From: Diphasiastrum complanatum
Lineage: Eukaryota > Streptophyta > Lycopodiopsida > Lycopodiales > Lycopodiaceae
Length of the DNA: 64,000 nucleotides
Reading direction: 5' to 3'
NCBI GenBank assembly: GCA_029204225.1
Contig: CM055095.1
Coordinates: 13,856,049-13,920,048 of the forward strand
Shown in pieces: positions 54,063 to 64,000 of the stretch; positions within the stretch are counted from its first letter, which is position 1; each line of letters begins with the position of its first letter. A program made the translations under genes and the position numbers. The notes below the pieces were generated by a model. That model saw nothing but the letters and a program-made list of their open reading frames with translations. It was not told the origin of the DNA and did no database searches.

Positions 54063-54179
54063 ACTGCTGCCTCTGTCCGTCGGTCACATGCAGACTCACA
54101 TCGTCTTTACCGGATAGCACCATCTATAATGTATATTATACATGAATTGGAAGTCAGTATCAAGTTCCACCAGAGTTAG

Positions 54180-55240
54180 ATTTCTTTGAATTTGGTAGCT
54201 GCACTTAGAAAACAAGGACTCATTTACTTGATTATATTCCAGAATAATCTATGCTCGTTGCAGCCCCTGCCCACTAAACATTAGAGGAGAAGAAGGAATA
54301 ATCACGGCACACGGCCAGTAAACACAGCCATAATGTTGATCTATCTTGTACAACTCAACGTCTGCAGATTTGAATGTTGGAACTACCAATCCTATTCATG
54401 TTGTTGTCGATTGTAGCTTTGGGAAAAGAACAAAATGTATGAACAGAGAACCACCAGGCACCAATGACCACGCAGCTAGCGTTTGCTGATCAAGGCACAC
54501 ATCTTGAGACTTGAATCCATTGATGCGTTATAGGAAATATCTCTATGAGCATTGTGATGGGACGTGGAGACTCTTGTGGTTTGTGTTGTGAAGACTTTGT
54601 TAGAACCTTCCTATATAGCATCACTATAAGAGGTACAGTCCTTGACCAAAGGCCCTTCCTACGGCGGATTGGTCTCGGAGGTGACCTTAAGCAGCTTGAA
54701 AACTTTTTTTTACTTTTTTTTTTCTTCTTTTCTAGTCACCCAAAACACTAATATTACTCAAACAAGAAATCTACATAATGTAATAGATAACGGGCCTTCC
54801 CAGGCCCGGTACCTTTCGTTATTAGCTGGGTTTTGATATACGGTTTTGAAAACGTAGAGCGTAGATGTTACTCATACGGTTTTTTAACGGTACAATGGAG
54901 AAGCCGTCGCTCATAAATCACTCATAAAATGCTGGAATCGCTGCAACTCATAGAATGCTGGAATCGCAGCAAGGGAGGGTTGATCAACGTTTTCTCAGAA
55001 GAACCAGAAGAACCTGAAGAACTAGAGTAGTTTGAATGCCCAGAAATTGCTGCAATGGAGAAGTCGCTGCAATGGAGAAGAGTGGAGTATCTGCTGTTAG
55101 CTAGTATGTGCTGATTGATCTGATTGATTGAATAATCGCTCTTGAAGCTTTTGTGCCCCGCGACATTGCCTCTTTCGGGCGGTTAGCCCTCCTAGAAAAT
55201 CAAAATATTCTACCTGAGAAACAAGAGGCCGAACATCTGC
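54180..55240. other. Unassigned sequence
   Basis: About 1 kb without coding similarity. T-rich runs at 54705-54735; a short duplication of (C)TGGAATCGC at about 54932 and 54957. Confidence 0.4.
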
Positions 55241-55247
55241 ACGCTAT

Positions 55248-56120
55248 TGGGAATAAGAATTCCCCGTCTGAATATCATCCGATTGAAGCTACAATGTTTT
55301 TCTGACTTTTGAAAAGTACTCTCAATTATCAATTTGTGTGGCAGTAGGCTTGCGGTAAATTACACAAACTCCCCCCCCCCCCAATTGAGGAGCCTCTTAT
55401 GAGACCATTTTTATTTTAAATGGACCCTTTTTGTTATGGGCTTCATTTTCTTCCCACAATAAATACAATGGCTTATGACCATACATATGTGCGCACTCTA
55501 CCTATTGAATAAGAATTCCCCGTCTAAATATCATCCGATTGAAGCTACAATGTTTTTTTGACTTTTGAAAAGTACTCTCAATTATCAATTTGTGTGGCAG
55601 TGGCCTTGTATATCTCATGAACATGGAAAGATTGGAGGATTGAAGGAGTATCGTCGAGGCGAAGATGGAAAATGCGGATGGTTTGCTTTGCACAGAAAAT
55701 ATGCTTGGAAGTCCCTGGGGCGATGAAGAAATGGTTGGGTATTTTTTAGACCAGGAGAACAATGACAATCCTCATTTGTTTCCCAATTTTCCTATATAAT
55801 TTGTGTATGTATAAAAGTATGTATACATATTAGTATACAGATTTTTATACAAATAGTTTACAAATTCTCTTTACAAAAAGAATGGTAGATTACGGCATTT
55901 AAAAAGTCCATTTTAAGCTCGTTATCAGTAGGCCCTGCTAATAACGATCAACTCATCTTATATGTGGTAAATTACACAACCCCCCCCCCCCCCTCTCCAA
56001 TTGAGGAGCCTCTTATGAGACCATTTTTATTTCAAATGGACCCTTTTTGTTATGGGCTTCATTTTCTTCCCACAATAAATACAATGGCTTATGACCATAC
56101 ATATGTGCGCACTCTACCTA
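55248..56120. repeat. Composite duplication X-Y-X-...-Y
   Basis: Unit X (about 100 bp, starting AATAAGAATTCCCCGTCT) occurs at about 55250-55345 and 55510-55603. Unit Y (about 155 bp, starting GGTAAATTACACAA and a C12-C14 run, ending CACTCTACCTATTGA) occurs at 55354-55508 and 55965-56121. Copies are nearly identical, so duplication is recent. Y1 lies exactly between the two X copies. Confidence 0.85.
55665..55799 (+). CDS. Short hypothetical ORF in the duplicated block
   Basis: 44 codons, beginning MENADGLLCTENMLGSPWGD, acidic, ending FPNFPI. The start resembles the LLC.E motif of plant D-type cyclin N-termini, but the resemblance is short and no cyclin box follows. Could equally be chance. 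Confidence 0.2.
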   Translation: MENADGLLCTENMLGSPWGDEEMVGYFLDQENNDNPHLFPNFPI

Positions 56121-56689
56121 TTGATAGTAGTGGATATTTTGTACTAGACCATTTCTCAAGTACAAAGACTTTGTGAATCTGTGAAGAGTTTGCATAAAGT
56201 TACCATTACGATGATCTACAACTCTCATAAAAACTTAGAATATGATTATACGAGAACAATTAAATCTATTTTTGTGATGCTTATAATAAGGTGCTAGTTC
56301 TCCTCATCTTCCAATGACAAACATGCACGAATTTGATGCCTAGTCCCTCAATTGAGTAGACACAATTGTTTGATGCCTAGTCCCTCAATTGTTTGATGAA
56401 ATAATCTTTAATTTTGCATTAAGTTTCAAAGTTAATAGTTAGTCAAGGCTAACATGTTGAGGTGGGTACGAGGAGAACTTGAGCCACATTTATATATTTA
56501 TATTGTTTTGATAGAAAATGTAAGTACTTGGTACTCAAAGCCGAAACTCCCAACTTTGATATAAATATGATAAATTTCATAATACTTTGACTTAACTTTA
56601 ATAATTTACCATTATGTAATTGGTATCCTATATATATCGATTTCTTTTAAAATTTTCTATACTTATAAACTTTAACAAGGAATAAATCA

Positions 56690-56691
<2 letters not shown>

Positions 56692-56742
<51 letters not shown>
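56692..56742. repeat. (GT)n microsatellite
   Basis: About 25 uninterrupted GT units. Confidence 0.97.
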
Positions 56743-56745
<3 letters not shown>

Positions 56746-57486
56746 TTAGCTATTTTATATTTTAAAATAGAAAAACTTTGCTCCTACTTAAGCGCCTCAA
56801 CCTACTACTTGATGTACATAGTCTTGCATAAAAAATGTTGGTACAAATATTTCACTACTGTGCCACAACAAAAGCTAAAAGAATCAATAGCTAAACTTGG
56901 CATTGATCAACTTCAAAGAAGTTAAATGCTCTAAAACTCTAGAGCCAATGTGAATTGGTCAAGCCCTTCTGAGAGAAAATCACATGAAAACATGCCCTCG
57001 AGAAATTGTGAATGGCTAACACTTTTGGAAAACTAATTGTGAAGATGACTCAAATAGGGACCTTGAAATCTAAAGGCAAGGGGAAAGATTGAGAGGCCTT
57101 GACGTGCCATGATTCAATGCATTTAATTGATAAAATACTAGGCTCACCAATCATTCATTGGAATCATTTCACTAGCATCATGCAATTTAAAGCGTATGAT
57201 TTATAATAGAGTAAGATGACCTCCAATGGAAATCAAGATCCAAGATAAGTCCCAATTAAGTCTTGGGAGTTTCCAAAAATCTTTTGAAATTCCTTGGTTG
57301 AGCCCCAAAATGTTCCAAGATTGTTTTTGCTAGAAGATGAAGTTTGATTGACTTGTTGTTGTGCTAGCTTGTCATATCACATAGGTGTATTCCAATCAAC
57401 AAAACTAGAAAAGAAAACAGAGTACTGAAAACAATAAAGCACAAGGAAGTAACACATTCTACAAAATTAAGGCCCTACCTCCTTCA

Positions 57487-57488
<2 letters not shown>
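56743..57488. other. Unassigned sequence
   Basis: About 750 bp between the two GT repeats; no supported feature. Confidence 0.4.
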
Positions 57489-57533
<45 letters not shown>

Positions 57534-57536
57534 GTT
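57489..57536. repeat. (GT)n microsatellite
   Basis: About 23 GT units with one GC interruption near the right end. Confidence 0.97.
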
Positions 57537-58010
57537 TTGGCAAAATGTGAATAAACTATAAACATAATGTACAACCCCATTGGGAAAATGATCTTGTGCG
57601 TACTCATATTAGGTTTGGAGGGGCCCAATTAATGTCCTCTGAAGAAGATTTCAAAACTACTATAGTAAGAGCTAACCATGCATGAAAATAACTTGAGAGA
57701 CAATGAGGGCCCCTTGCATGTCAATTAATGTATGCTACAAACTTAGTAAATTACCCTTATAAAAATCAATTCACATTCTCAAGATTCCATCTTGTCCCAA
57801 TTTATAAAGCTAGCCATTAAGAGACAATATTTTCGAGATTTGAGGAATAGCTACTTCTTATTGATATCCTTGAAAATTTTGGGAATATCTCTATAGCAAA
57901 CTAATGAGTGAGGTCCAATTACCAAGCATCATGGTGGGAGCCTCTCCATCAAGAATATTATGATTGCATGTTGTCTAGATGAGTTCCAAAAAAATTAGCT
58001 TGCAAAATTG

Positions 58011-58070
58011 CCACTACAAAAAACTATTGATAGGAAAGATGGGGTGTGTGTCACTAAAGAAAGTGACTTC
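58011..58070 (+). other. Possible CACTA element terminus
   Basis: CACTACAAAAAACTATTGATAGG followed by GTGTGTGTCACTAAAGAAAG and TGACTTCACAGTAATAAGG. CACTACAA starts and GTCACTAA subterminal words are typical of plant En/Spm elements. The partner end (TTGTAGTG) was not found, so this is tentative. Confidence 0.3.
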
Positions 58071-58232
58071 ACAGTAATAAGGATGTGGAAGAATGCAATG
58101 GTGGTAGAGATTTGTCCAATGTTGATGGCACAACAAGTAGTGGCCCTAAATAAAAATGTAATGAGAAGTTGCATCTTCATTTGTACAAAGAAGACAATTT
58201 TAATAAGAGTGATAAAGTCATTCACCTTTTAG

Positions 58233-59945
58233 AGATAAAGCTTGGGCCACCATTAGGCCTGGTATGAAATATGGTCCAGTGAATTAAGTTAATGATATTT
58301 TTCTTGGCTATGGATATGCCACGAGCCTATCTCAATTTTCCATAATCACAAGCATTAAGCTAGAGATGAAGACCCATTATAGGGCTTTCATGTTGATGAC
58401 ACAAAAGATACAATAAAAAAATGGAAATTCAATATGAGATTGATGAACATTCACAAAATAGTGAGACATTAAATGTGAATCGGGCAAAACATTAGACCTA
58501 TCAATGGGAGAGACAATATTCAAAAAGGAGTGGAAGAGCTCCAAAGTCTCACCATGCAAGTGAGCCAAAAGTCCTCTAAAAAAGGCTACTTTGTAGACAA
58601 TTTCAAAAGACAACTAAACAAACATGCTTATTAGCCTATATTATTCTCTAGTAGCACTTGTCATGATCAAGTCAATTCAAAGCTTTTTTAAATCCTTTAC
58701 ATGATTTTAGTCTATCCTTTAAGTCTAAAGATACTTTAAGCCATTACACACAAGACTTCTACTATTAGTTACAAACTACTACAACCAGCGACTATTATGG
58801 CTATGAATATCAAGCACATGACAAGACAAACAAGAAACCTTGAATGCTAAGAGTAAATAACACATATTAGAGCTATAAATCATGCTAAAGAACTGGACTG
58901 GTTTTCAAGCACATAACCAAGAAAGAAACTTTAGATGCTAAAAGTAAAAAACAAATATTAGAGCTATAAATCATGCTAGAGAACTGGATTGATTTTCATT
59001 CCACAAGCCTAGTTTAAAGATTGGGAATTAGATACATGACTATTTTAGGAAAGCTTTTAAGTGTTTCAATATGCTTAAAAGAATAATGACCATGCATTCA
59101 ATAATCTCACCAACAATCTGACAAGTTCAAAGGACATAAAAAGCTTTAAGCTTTACTAGACATATTAACATTTTTATTCATGTTCCACCCTCAAATAAAA
59201 GTTTAGCTTATTGTTTGTTATAAATCCTTAAAGTACTTTTGATCCACTTCTCTTGTTCACAATAGGCAAAGAGAAATATATACTTCATCGTGGAACTCCC
59301 CTGTCCCTTTGTAGCTATAGATTGTTGGATTTCATGTCATCTCTCATGGTGTACTTGCATGTTTCTTTGAGTTTCATTTTTCTTTAGCTCATGAATGGAA
59401 AAACCATGAACAAGATTGTAGTCAATGTTAGATAGAAGCTTGTCGAGTAAAATTCGAATCTCAATTTTGTTTACAAATTACAATTATGGCCAAACATTTT
59501 CTTTCCTCTTATCCTAGAGTGTTCTTTTTGTTGCTTCAATATGCGCTAAAACATTCAATGTCATTCTCATCTAGAGATACAAATCCTTCTTAAAGAGCAA
59601 TAGATGTTACCTTGGCACAACTAACCTTCTCATGTGAAATGTGTGCACATGGGTGTGGTGGTGGGTGGGTGGGGGACCCATGACCCATGGCCCATGCAAG
59701 TAAAATAAGGTTTTGTTGGTTATGTGGCCTTATGGTTTCTCATCTTTAGATCAACACTTAGAATCTCTTTGTTCTACTTGCATTCTTTTTTCAAGAGTAC
59801 TTCTTTATTTTTTAATCTTCTATTTACGTCAACCTTGAAAACTTATTAGATATTTTGTTGTCTTCTCTCTCAAAGGTCACCTTACTCTTCTCAAAAAATA
59901 TTTGCTTTCTACAAATTTGGAGGTCTTGGCTGGGAACCTAACATA
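58233..59945. other. Unassigned sequence
   Basis: About 1.7 kb AT-rich sequence. The repeated phrase around AGAGCTATAAATCATGCTA (58868 and 58962) marks a short local duplication. A G-rich run is at 59651-59675. No genes recognised. Confidence 0.4.
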
Positions 59946-59989
59946 GGCATGAAGAGACTATATGAAGTGGAAAATGCTTATGATTTTGT

Positions 59990-60640
59990 CAAAAAAACTC
60001 AATCAATAAAAAAGTACTTTTTCCACTATGATTTCCTACTAGATACATATTCTCTAAGCATATCCTCTACTTTACGATTGGTCCTTTTTGTTTCACCATC
60101 TAATCTAGAAGGATCAAAGGAACTAAAGCACAATGAGGTTTCTAGCTTTTGAATAAATGTTGACTAGAAGTGTCCTATGAAACAACCATCTTGTCACTCA
60201 CCACATCTTATGAAAATCCATATAGTCTAAATAATCTGTCAACAAAGATTTGAGCTGAATACAAAAATTTGTTTTCAGCTTCATCTTGACAAAAATAGCC
60301 ACTTTGTCAAAGTGATCCATCACTACCCATACTAATTCATTAACTTTTGGTGTCAAAGTCCAATTTTGAAAAATTAATGATATTCTCCCATCTCTTATTT
60401 GAAATTTCCAATGGATGCAATAGGCCATGGACTTGTAGACATTCAACTTTATCGAGTTAGTACTATTTACAATCAAATACATACAACTTCATGAAGGTTT
60501 TCATCTTTGTTTGATAAAAGTACCTCCATACTAGATCCAAGGTCTTTTGTATGCATGGGTTTTTGATACTTTTTGAATCATGAAACTCATGCATGATATA
60601 AAATATTGTCTTGCCATCATCTAACACACACAATTTCCTA
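59990..60640 (-). pseudogene. Gypsy-5 integrase fragment, degenerate
   Basis: Minus strand, several frames. Zinc region about 60640-60500: IMHEFHDSKSIKNPCIQKTL then YVFDCK. Core: VNELVWVVMDHFDKVAIFVK (60350-60290, the VVVDR.TK.A.F+ block), then FDPSRLDGETKRTNRKVEDM and LREYVSS (60118-60040; compare F.PQTDGQTERTNR.LE.ML). Heavily mutated; both ends undefined. Confidence 0.7.
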
Positions 60641-60659
60641 TTTAAAAATTACAATTCAT

Positions 60660-61440
60660 TTTAGATGCAATGTTATTTATTATTTTTCCTTCCCTTCTAA
60701 TAGACTAAGAATCTCGTGACTCGATATTTATCACTTCAGTAAATATGTTCATGTTACTTAACTATTTTCTAAATTCAACAAAAATAGTCCTTCCAAATAT
60801 ATAAATCTCATTAAAAAAAGTGAATTCACTTCACAAGAGTTGAAACTCAGCAAGATGGGAGAATGGATTTGCAAAAGGAGAGATCAACACATAAGTACCA
60901 AAGATACTTCAAAGCTCAAAAGTGTCACACACTACTTATGTCTACAAGAGAAACTTGTACATATACTTGGTTTTAGGTGGCAATTCCGCCATGACCCGAG
61001 TGGCCGCTATAGTGGGACATGTGTCCTGTCCCTAGAGGCAGTATTGTTAGCACATACAATTAGTTCTAGTCTACTGACTAGACCCTAAACATTATAGGAC
61101 TAGTAGTTCTACTTTTACGCAAACACTCTCCCTAAAAAGTAGACTTACTTTTTCTAAAACCTATATAACATGTTAAAGTTGACTATTGCTATAAAACATG
61201 ATTAGATTTTCCTATTTCAACCCAATTTCTTTCATGATTTGTCTTAACCTATAACTTGCTTAGCCACGCTTAACATTGATATCATAGATTGAGTGTAGAT
61301 AGAGTTGATTGTTTTTTGTTTTTTGCAAGACGAAAAAGTTCAACTATTACAAGATTGAAATGCATCTCTAGTTGATCTTCGATCATCATTGTCACCTCCC
61401 CAATCAGGATTAACAAATCTTTGAATTTAAGGTAAATTAC
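60660..61440. other. Unassigned sequence
   Basis: About 780 bp; may include decayed gypsy-5 (right side) and copia-5 downstream parts, but nothing can be supported. Confidence 0.35.
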
Positions 61441-61488
61441 CTTGCCTCTTGTACACTAGGCCATAATTGAAATTGACTTTAACATACC

Positions 61489-61930
61489 TCAAGATGCATT
61501 TGGTTGTCTTCCAATGCACTTCAGTAGGTCTGCCATGAATTGACTCACAATGCCAATAGCATAACTTATATCTAGTCTAGTCGTAGTGAGATAAATCAAG
61601 CTTCCTACAAGTTGATGCCCATACAAGATACCATTAACTTGACTTAGAGTCATAATCCTTAGATTTAAGCTTCTCACCTAATTCAATAGGAGTATTCACT
61701 TGCCTACAAAATTGTAGCTTGAAACTATGTAGCAACTCTTTGACATATTTGGCTTGTGTCTTTTCTATCTCACGTCTCTTTTGTCGCAACTTAAGACAAT
61801 AATACATAAAATCAAGATTAGTCATTTCAAATTGATTTTGAAGATATGTTTTGATCACATCCCTATAGCTTGGTTAATTTTCATAATAATCAAGTCATCA
61901 ACATAAAGTGCAACCAAAACAATTACAACC
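61489..61930 (-). pseudogene. Copia-5 RT fragment
   Basis: Minus strand. A LYVDD block at about 61895-61910, then MIKTYLQNQFEMTNLDFMYY, KYVKELLHSFKLQFCRQVNT with PIELGEKL, and after a frame change YGHQLVGSLIYLTTTRLDIS, YAIGIVSQFM. This is the RT thumb to RNase H entry of copia. Truncated at both ends. Confidence 0.8.
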
Positions 61931-62686
61931 TCAAAGCATAAAATAGAGATATTAGAATTTTCCATGTGTTTTCACAATGCTCTTCAATAAAATTACAGAT
62001 CAATCATGTTGTACCATGCATATGGCACTTGTTTTAGCAATAAGGCTCTTTGTTTAGGTGACATAATTTATGTTCTTGCCTCTTTTTAACAAGTCCTTCA
62101 TGTTGATAGGTATACACCTCAGGCTGGGATATGCAAATTGTGGAAAGCCTTATATGATCCTCATGCATGGTATGGATGCATTGATGAACATTATCTTAAG
62201 CAAGGGTTTGTAGATATTTGTTCATATTCCAATTTCATTAGGGGATATTAGAACTCAAAATGGCCCCTTTGTCAAGATTCCTTTTTTGACTTCGCACGCT
62301 TTCAACACTTATGTGTCCCAATCAATGGTGTCCATATGTGACGAACTGTAATAGTGGCTGACGGACAGAAATTGTTTTTAACTTTCTCGGCCAAATTTTT
62401 GTGATTTTCAAATATCCCGCCGAGCAGAAGAAACGATTGTGATTGGACCACAGTTACTGCCCGAATACTCTTTTGTTGCCCGTCTTTGTACACTCGAGGT
62501 TGATTTGACGTCAATAGTCGTAAACTGTAGTTAACTAATCCTTGTAGTTTAGGAACTTCTTGTCATTCTTAAGTATACCTCTCATTCTCTTCGTCCTCTC
62601 TATTATTTTGGATTGTCAGTCTTTGGTTTACCTCTCATTATCTTCATTCTTTCCGTTCTCAGCTTGCGTACACATATTTTGGACTA
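61931..62686. other. Unassigned sequence
   Basis: About 750 bp without recognised features; it may contain the promoter of the gene starting near 62687. CTCTCATT-C/T-TCTTC words repeat near 62580 and 62632. Confidence 0.35.
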
Positions 62687-63005
62687 ATGGTTACACATGA
62701 TCTGAGACCAAGAGGAACCATTGATGCAATCAATATTTGCAATGAAAAAAATGCAGAAGATCAATGGATACCAAGAATATATCGTAAATATCAATGGATC
62801 TTTATGCATCCATCCTCAAATGGCACTTTTCGAAAAAGAATAAGATCAGATAACATATATAGAAGCTCTCAGAAAGGCAAGATAATAGATTTCAAAATAT
62901 CACCTGCCGGTCAATCAATTACGAAAGTTTTGGTTCAGCATGCTTATCTTCACAAAGTGCTCAACATTCAGGATTTGAATTTAAATTATAGAAGAAAATG
63001 CCATT
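62687..63005 (+). CDS. Unrecognised multi-exon gene, exon 1
   Basis: An open frame from ATG 62687 to a strong donor CATT/GTAAGT (63006). The protein includes RPRGTIDAINICNEKNAEDQ, WIPRIYRKYQWIFMHPSSNG and KISPAGQSITKVLVQHAYLH. It is Lys/Arg- and Ile-rich with aromatic residues; I recognise no family. A start further upstream cannot be excluded. Confidence 0.45.
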
Positions 63006-63140
63006 GTAAGTATACGATTAGTATATGTATTTTTAGATTAAATTTCATTAGTATTAGCATTTTCTTTATATCAAATTTTCTCACATACTTTTGTTGGTTT
63101 TGCATATTTGTATCCATCAAATTTCGTTGAATGGCCACAG
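63006..63140 (+). other. Intron of the right-edge gene
   Basis: 135 bp with GTAAGT donor, T-rich body and CCACAG acceptor. Splicing keeps one frame (phase 1) from exon 1 into exon 2. Confidence 0.55.
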
Positions 63141-63878
63141 TTCAATCGCTTGTAGGAATAATTGATGTCATACATTCTGATATTGGTATTTTACGATATA
63201 AAGGTCGATCTCCAAAATCTCTTTTAGAGTCAGGAGTGTTTTTTTATGATCACACCTATATTCCAAATAAAAATAGTTTAGTGGGCAGATTAGAGCCAAA
63301 TCCTCTATCAGATTTTTTGAGTGAGGAATGGATATCTCCACATTCAGCAATTTCAGAAAGTTTTTGATCTAGACTTTATATGGATATTCAAAGTATATTA
63401 AAATCTAGCACTGGTTCAAAAAATAATAGATTAAGTTGGTATCTACCTTTTTCTATTTTTGTTGATTTTTTTTTCAAATGCAATCTTCGGCGAACGAAAA
63501 CAATGTTTATTTGTAAGGACTTGAGTGATGAAATAATCATCGAGTTGTTCGATTATGGTAGGGATACGAAACAAAATCACCAAGTTGAGTGCAGGGTATG
63601 TCAATCATCAATGACATTTAGATATCACATTGAAAAACAAATGCCCACTTTGCTGCTGTATTATAGAAGATGGATAAAATGCAAAAATGAGTGGAAGCCA
63701 CTTGATCAATATTTTGGAATAAACCATCAAGAGCAACTTCAAATAACAATGAAGAAATGACAACATTCCTGCGATGGTTGAGGTCGAGGAAGATTGGTGT
63801 CTCAATAACATTCGTTCGGAAGACATGTTGCAACTTGATCTACCTCAGTACTATCAATTTCGATTGAATGGTGTAAAG
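63141..63878 (+). pseudogene. Unrecognised multi-exon gene, exon 2
   Basis: Continues in frame: QSLVGIIDVIHSDIGILRYK, LESGVFFYDHTYIP, RLEPNPLSDFLSEEWISPHS. A TGA at 63365 is followed in the same frame by SILKSSTGSKNNRLSWYLPF, IFVDFFF, ECRVCQSSMTFRYHIEKQMP, TLLLYYRRWIKCKNEW. A frame change near 63755 leads to EVEEDWCLNNIRSEDMLQLD and LPQYYQFRLNGVK, with a GTACAT donor at 63879. One stop and one frameshift suggest a decaying or TE-derived gene. Confidence 0.4.
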
Positions 63879-63971
63879 GTACATTATGCCATATGAAAAT
63901 TTTCAGTTTTTGAATTTCTTAGTGAATCAGTTTTACAAGATAAATGCACTTAAACAATTTTTGTTGTGCAG

Positions 63972-64000
63972 GTACGATCAAGGCAGGAAGAGCATATAAA
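63972..64000 (+). pseudogene. Right-edge gene, start of exon 3
   Basis: After a 93-bp intron (63879-63971) ending TTGTGCAG, the frame continues VRSRQEEHIK and leaves the window. Confidence 0.4.

Noticed and set aside
55665..55799. D-type cyclin N-terminus
   Set aside because: Only an LLC.E-like stretch agrees; no cyclin box or RB-binding context beyond it.
63590..63690. C-x-x-C followed by P.LLLYYRRW, weakly like a ubiquitin-specific protease (UCH) segment
   Set aside because: No catalytic Cys box or HY motif was found nearby; too short to name a family.

Overview
This is a stretch of land-plant nuclear DNA from a large, transposon-laden genome. Spliceosomal GT-AG introns, Ty3/gypsy and Ty1/copia LTR retrotransposons primed by initiator tRNA-Met (TGGTATCAGAGC-type sites), a LINE, hAT and CACTA transposases and MITE-like foldbacks all point to a plant. 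The very large TE-filled introns suggest a fern or gymnosperm-like genome; that last step is inference.

Left part (1-28 kb). One host gene is recognisable, on the minus strand: the beta (carboxyltransferase) subunit of mitochondrial 3-methylcrotonyl-CoA carboxylase. Exon 1 is 27325-27927 and exon 2 is 11486-11605; both flanks of the 15.7-kb intron are phase 0 with GT/AG ends, and later exons lie off the left edge. Intron 1 holds a hAT transposon abutted by gypsy-2 (12869-23341), which contains the young integrase-less gypsy-3 (18004-22855, TSD GATTT). Intron 2 holds a LINE interrupted by gypsy-1 (566-10496), itself interrupted by copia-1 (4277-9336). In both gypsy-1 and copia-1 one internal coding segment is flipped in place.

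Middle part (28-43 kb). Upstream of the host gene come a 121-nt near-perfect palindrome, MITE-like elements and a decayed tandem repeat. Next is a block of unusual content: a degenerate CACTA (TNP2-type) transposase (minus, 31.4-34.1 kb) directly downstream of a broken SET-domain methyltransferase-like gene (minus, 34.6-35.6 kb), part of which is duplicated. About 5 kb further, on the plus strand, is a broken gene whose first residues are the canonical histone H3 tail (MARTKQT) and which goes on into a gap-free but strongly diverged H3 histone fold (40058-40558), then a basic and Ser/Pro-rich region, then exons with the catalytic Gln/Cys block of a Ulp1-like (C48) SUMO protease (41475-41877). 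A 620-bp array rich in TTCnnGAA (heat-shock-element-like) motifs lies just upstream. This chromatin-themed cluster is the most interesting part of the window.

Right part (43-64 kb). It contains a gypsy-4 3' end, a nearly complete but decayed plus-strand copia-2 (about 46950-51550), three related copies (with the 36-kb one) of another copia LTR family, a tRNA-derived mini-SINE with a perfect 15-bp TSD, a composite duplication at 55.2-56.1 kb, GT microsatellites, decayed gypsy-5 and copia-5 pieces, and at the right edge an unrecognised multi-exon gene running off the window. Almost every TE coding region carries stops or frameshifts, so the window is mostly a TE graveyard with one host gene and one or two candidate captured or exapted genes.
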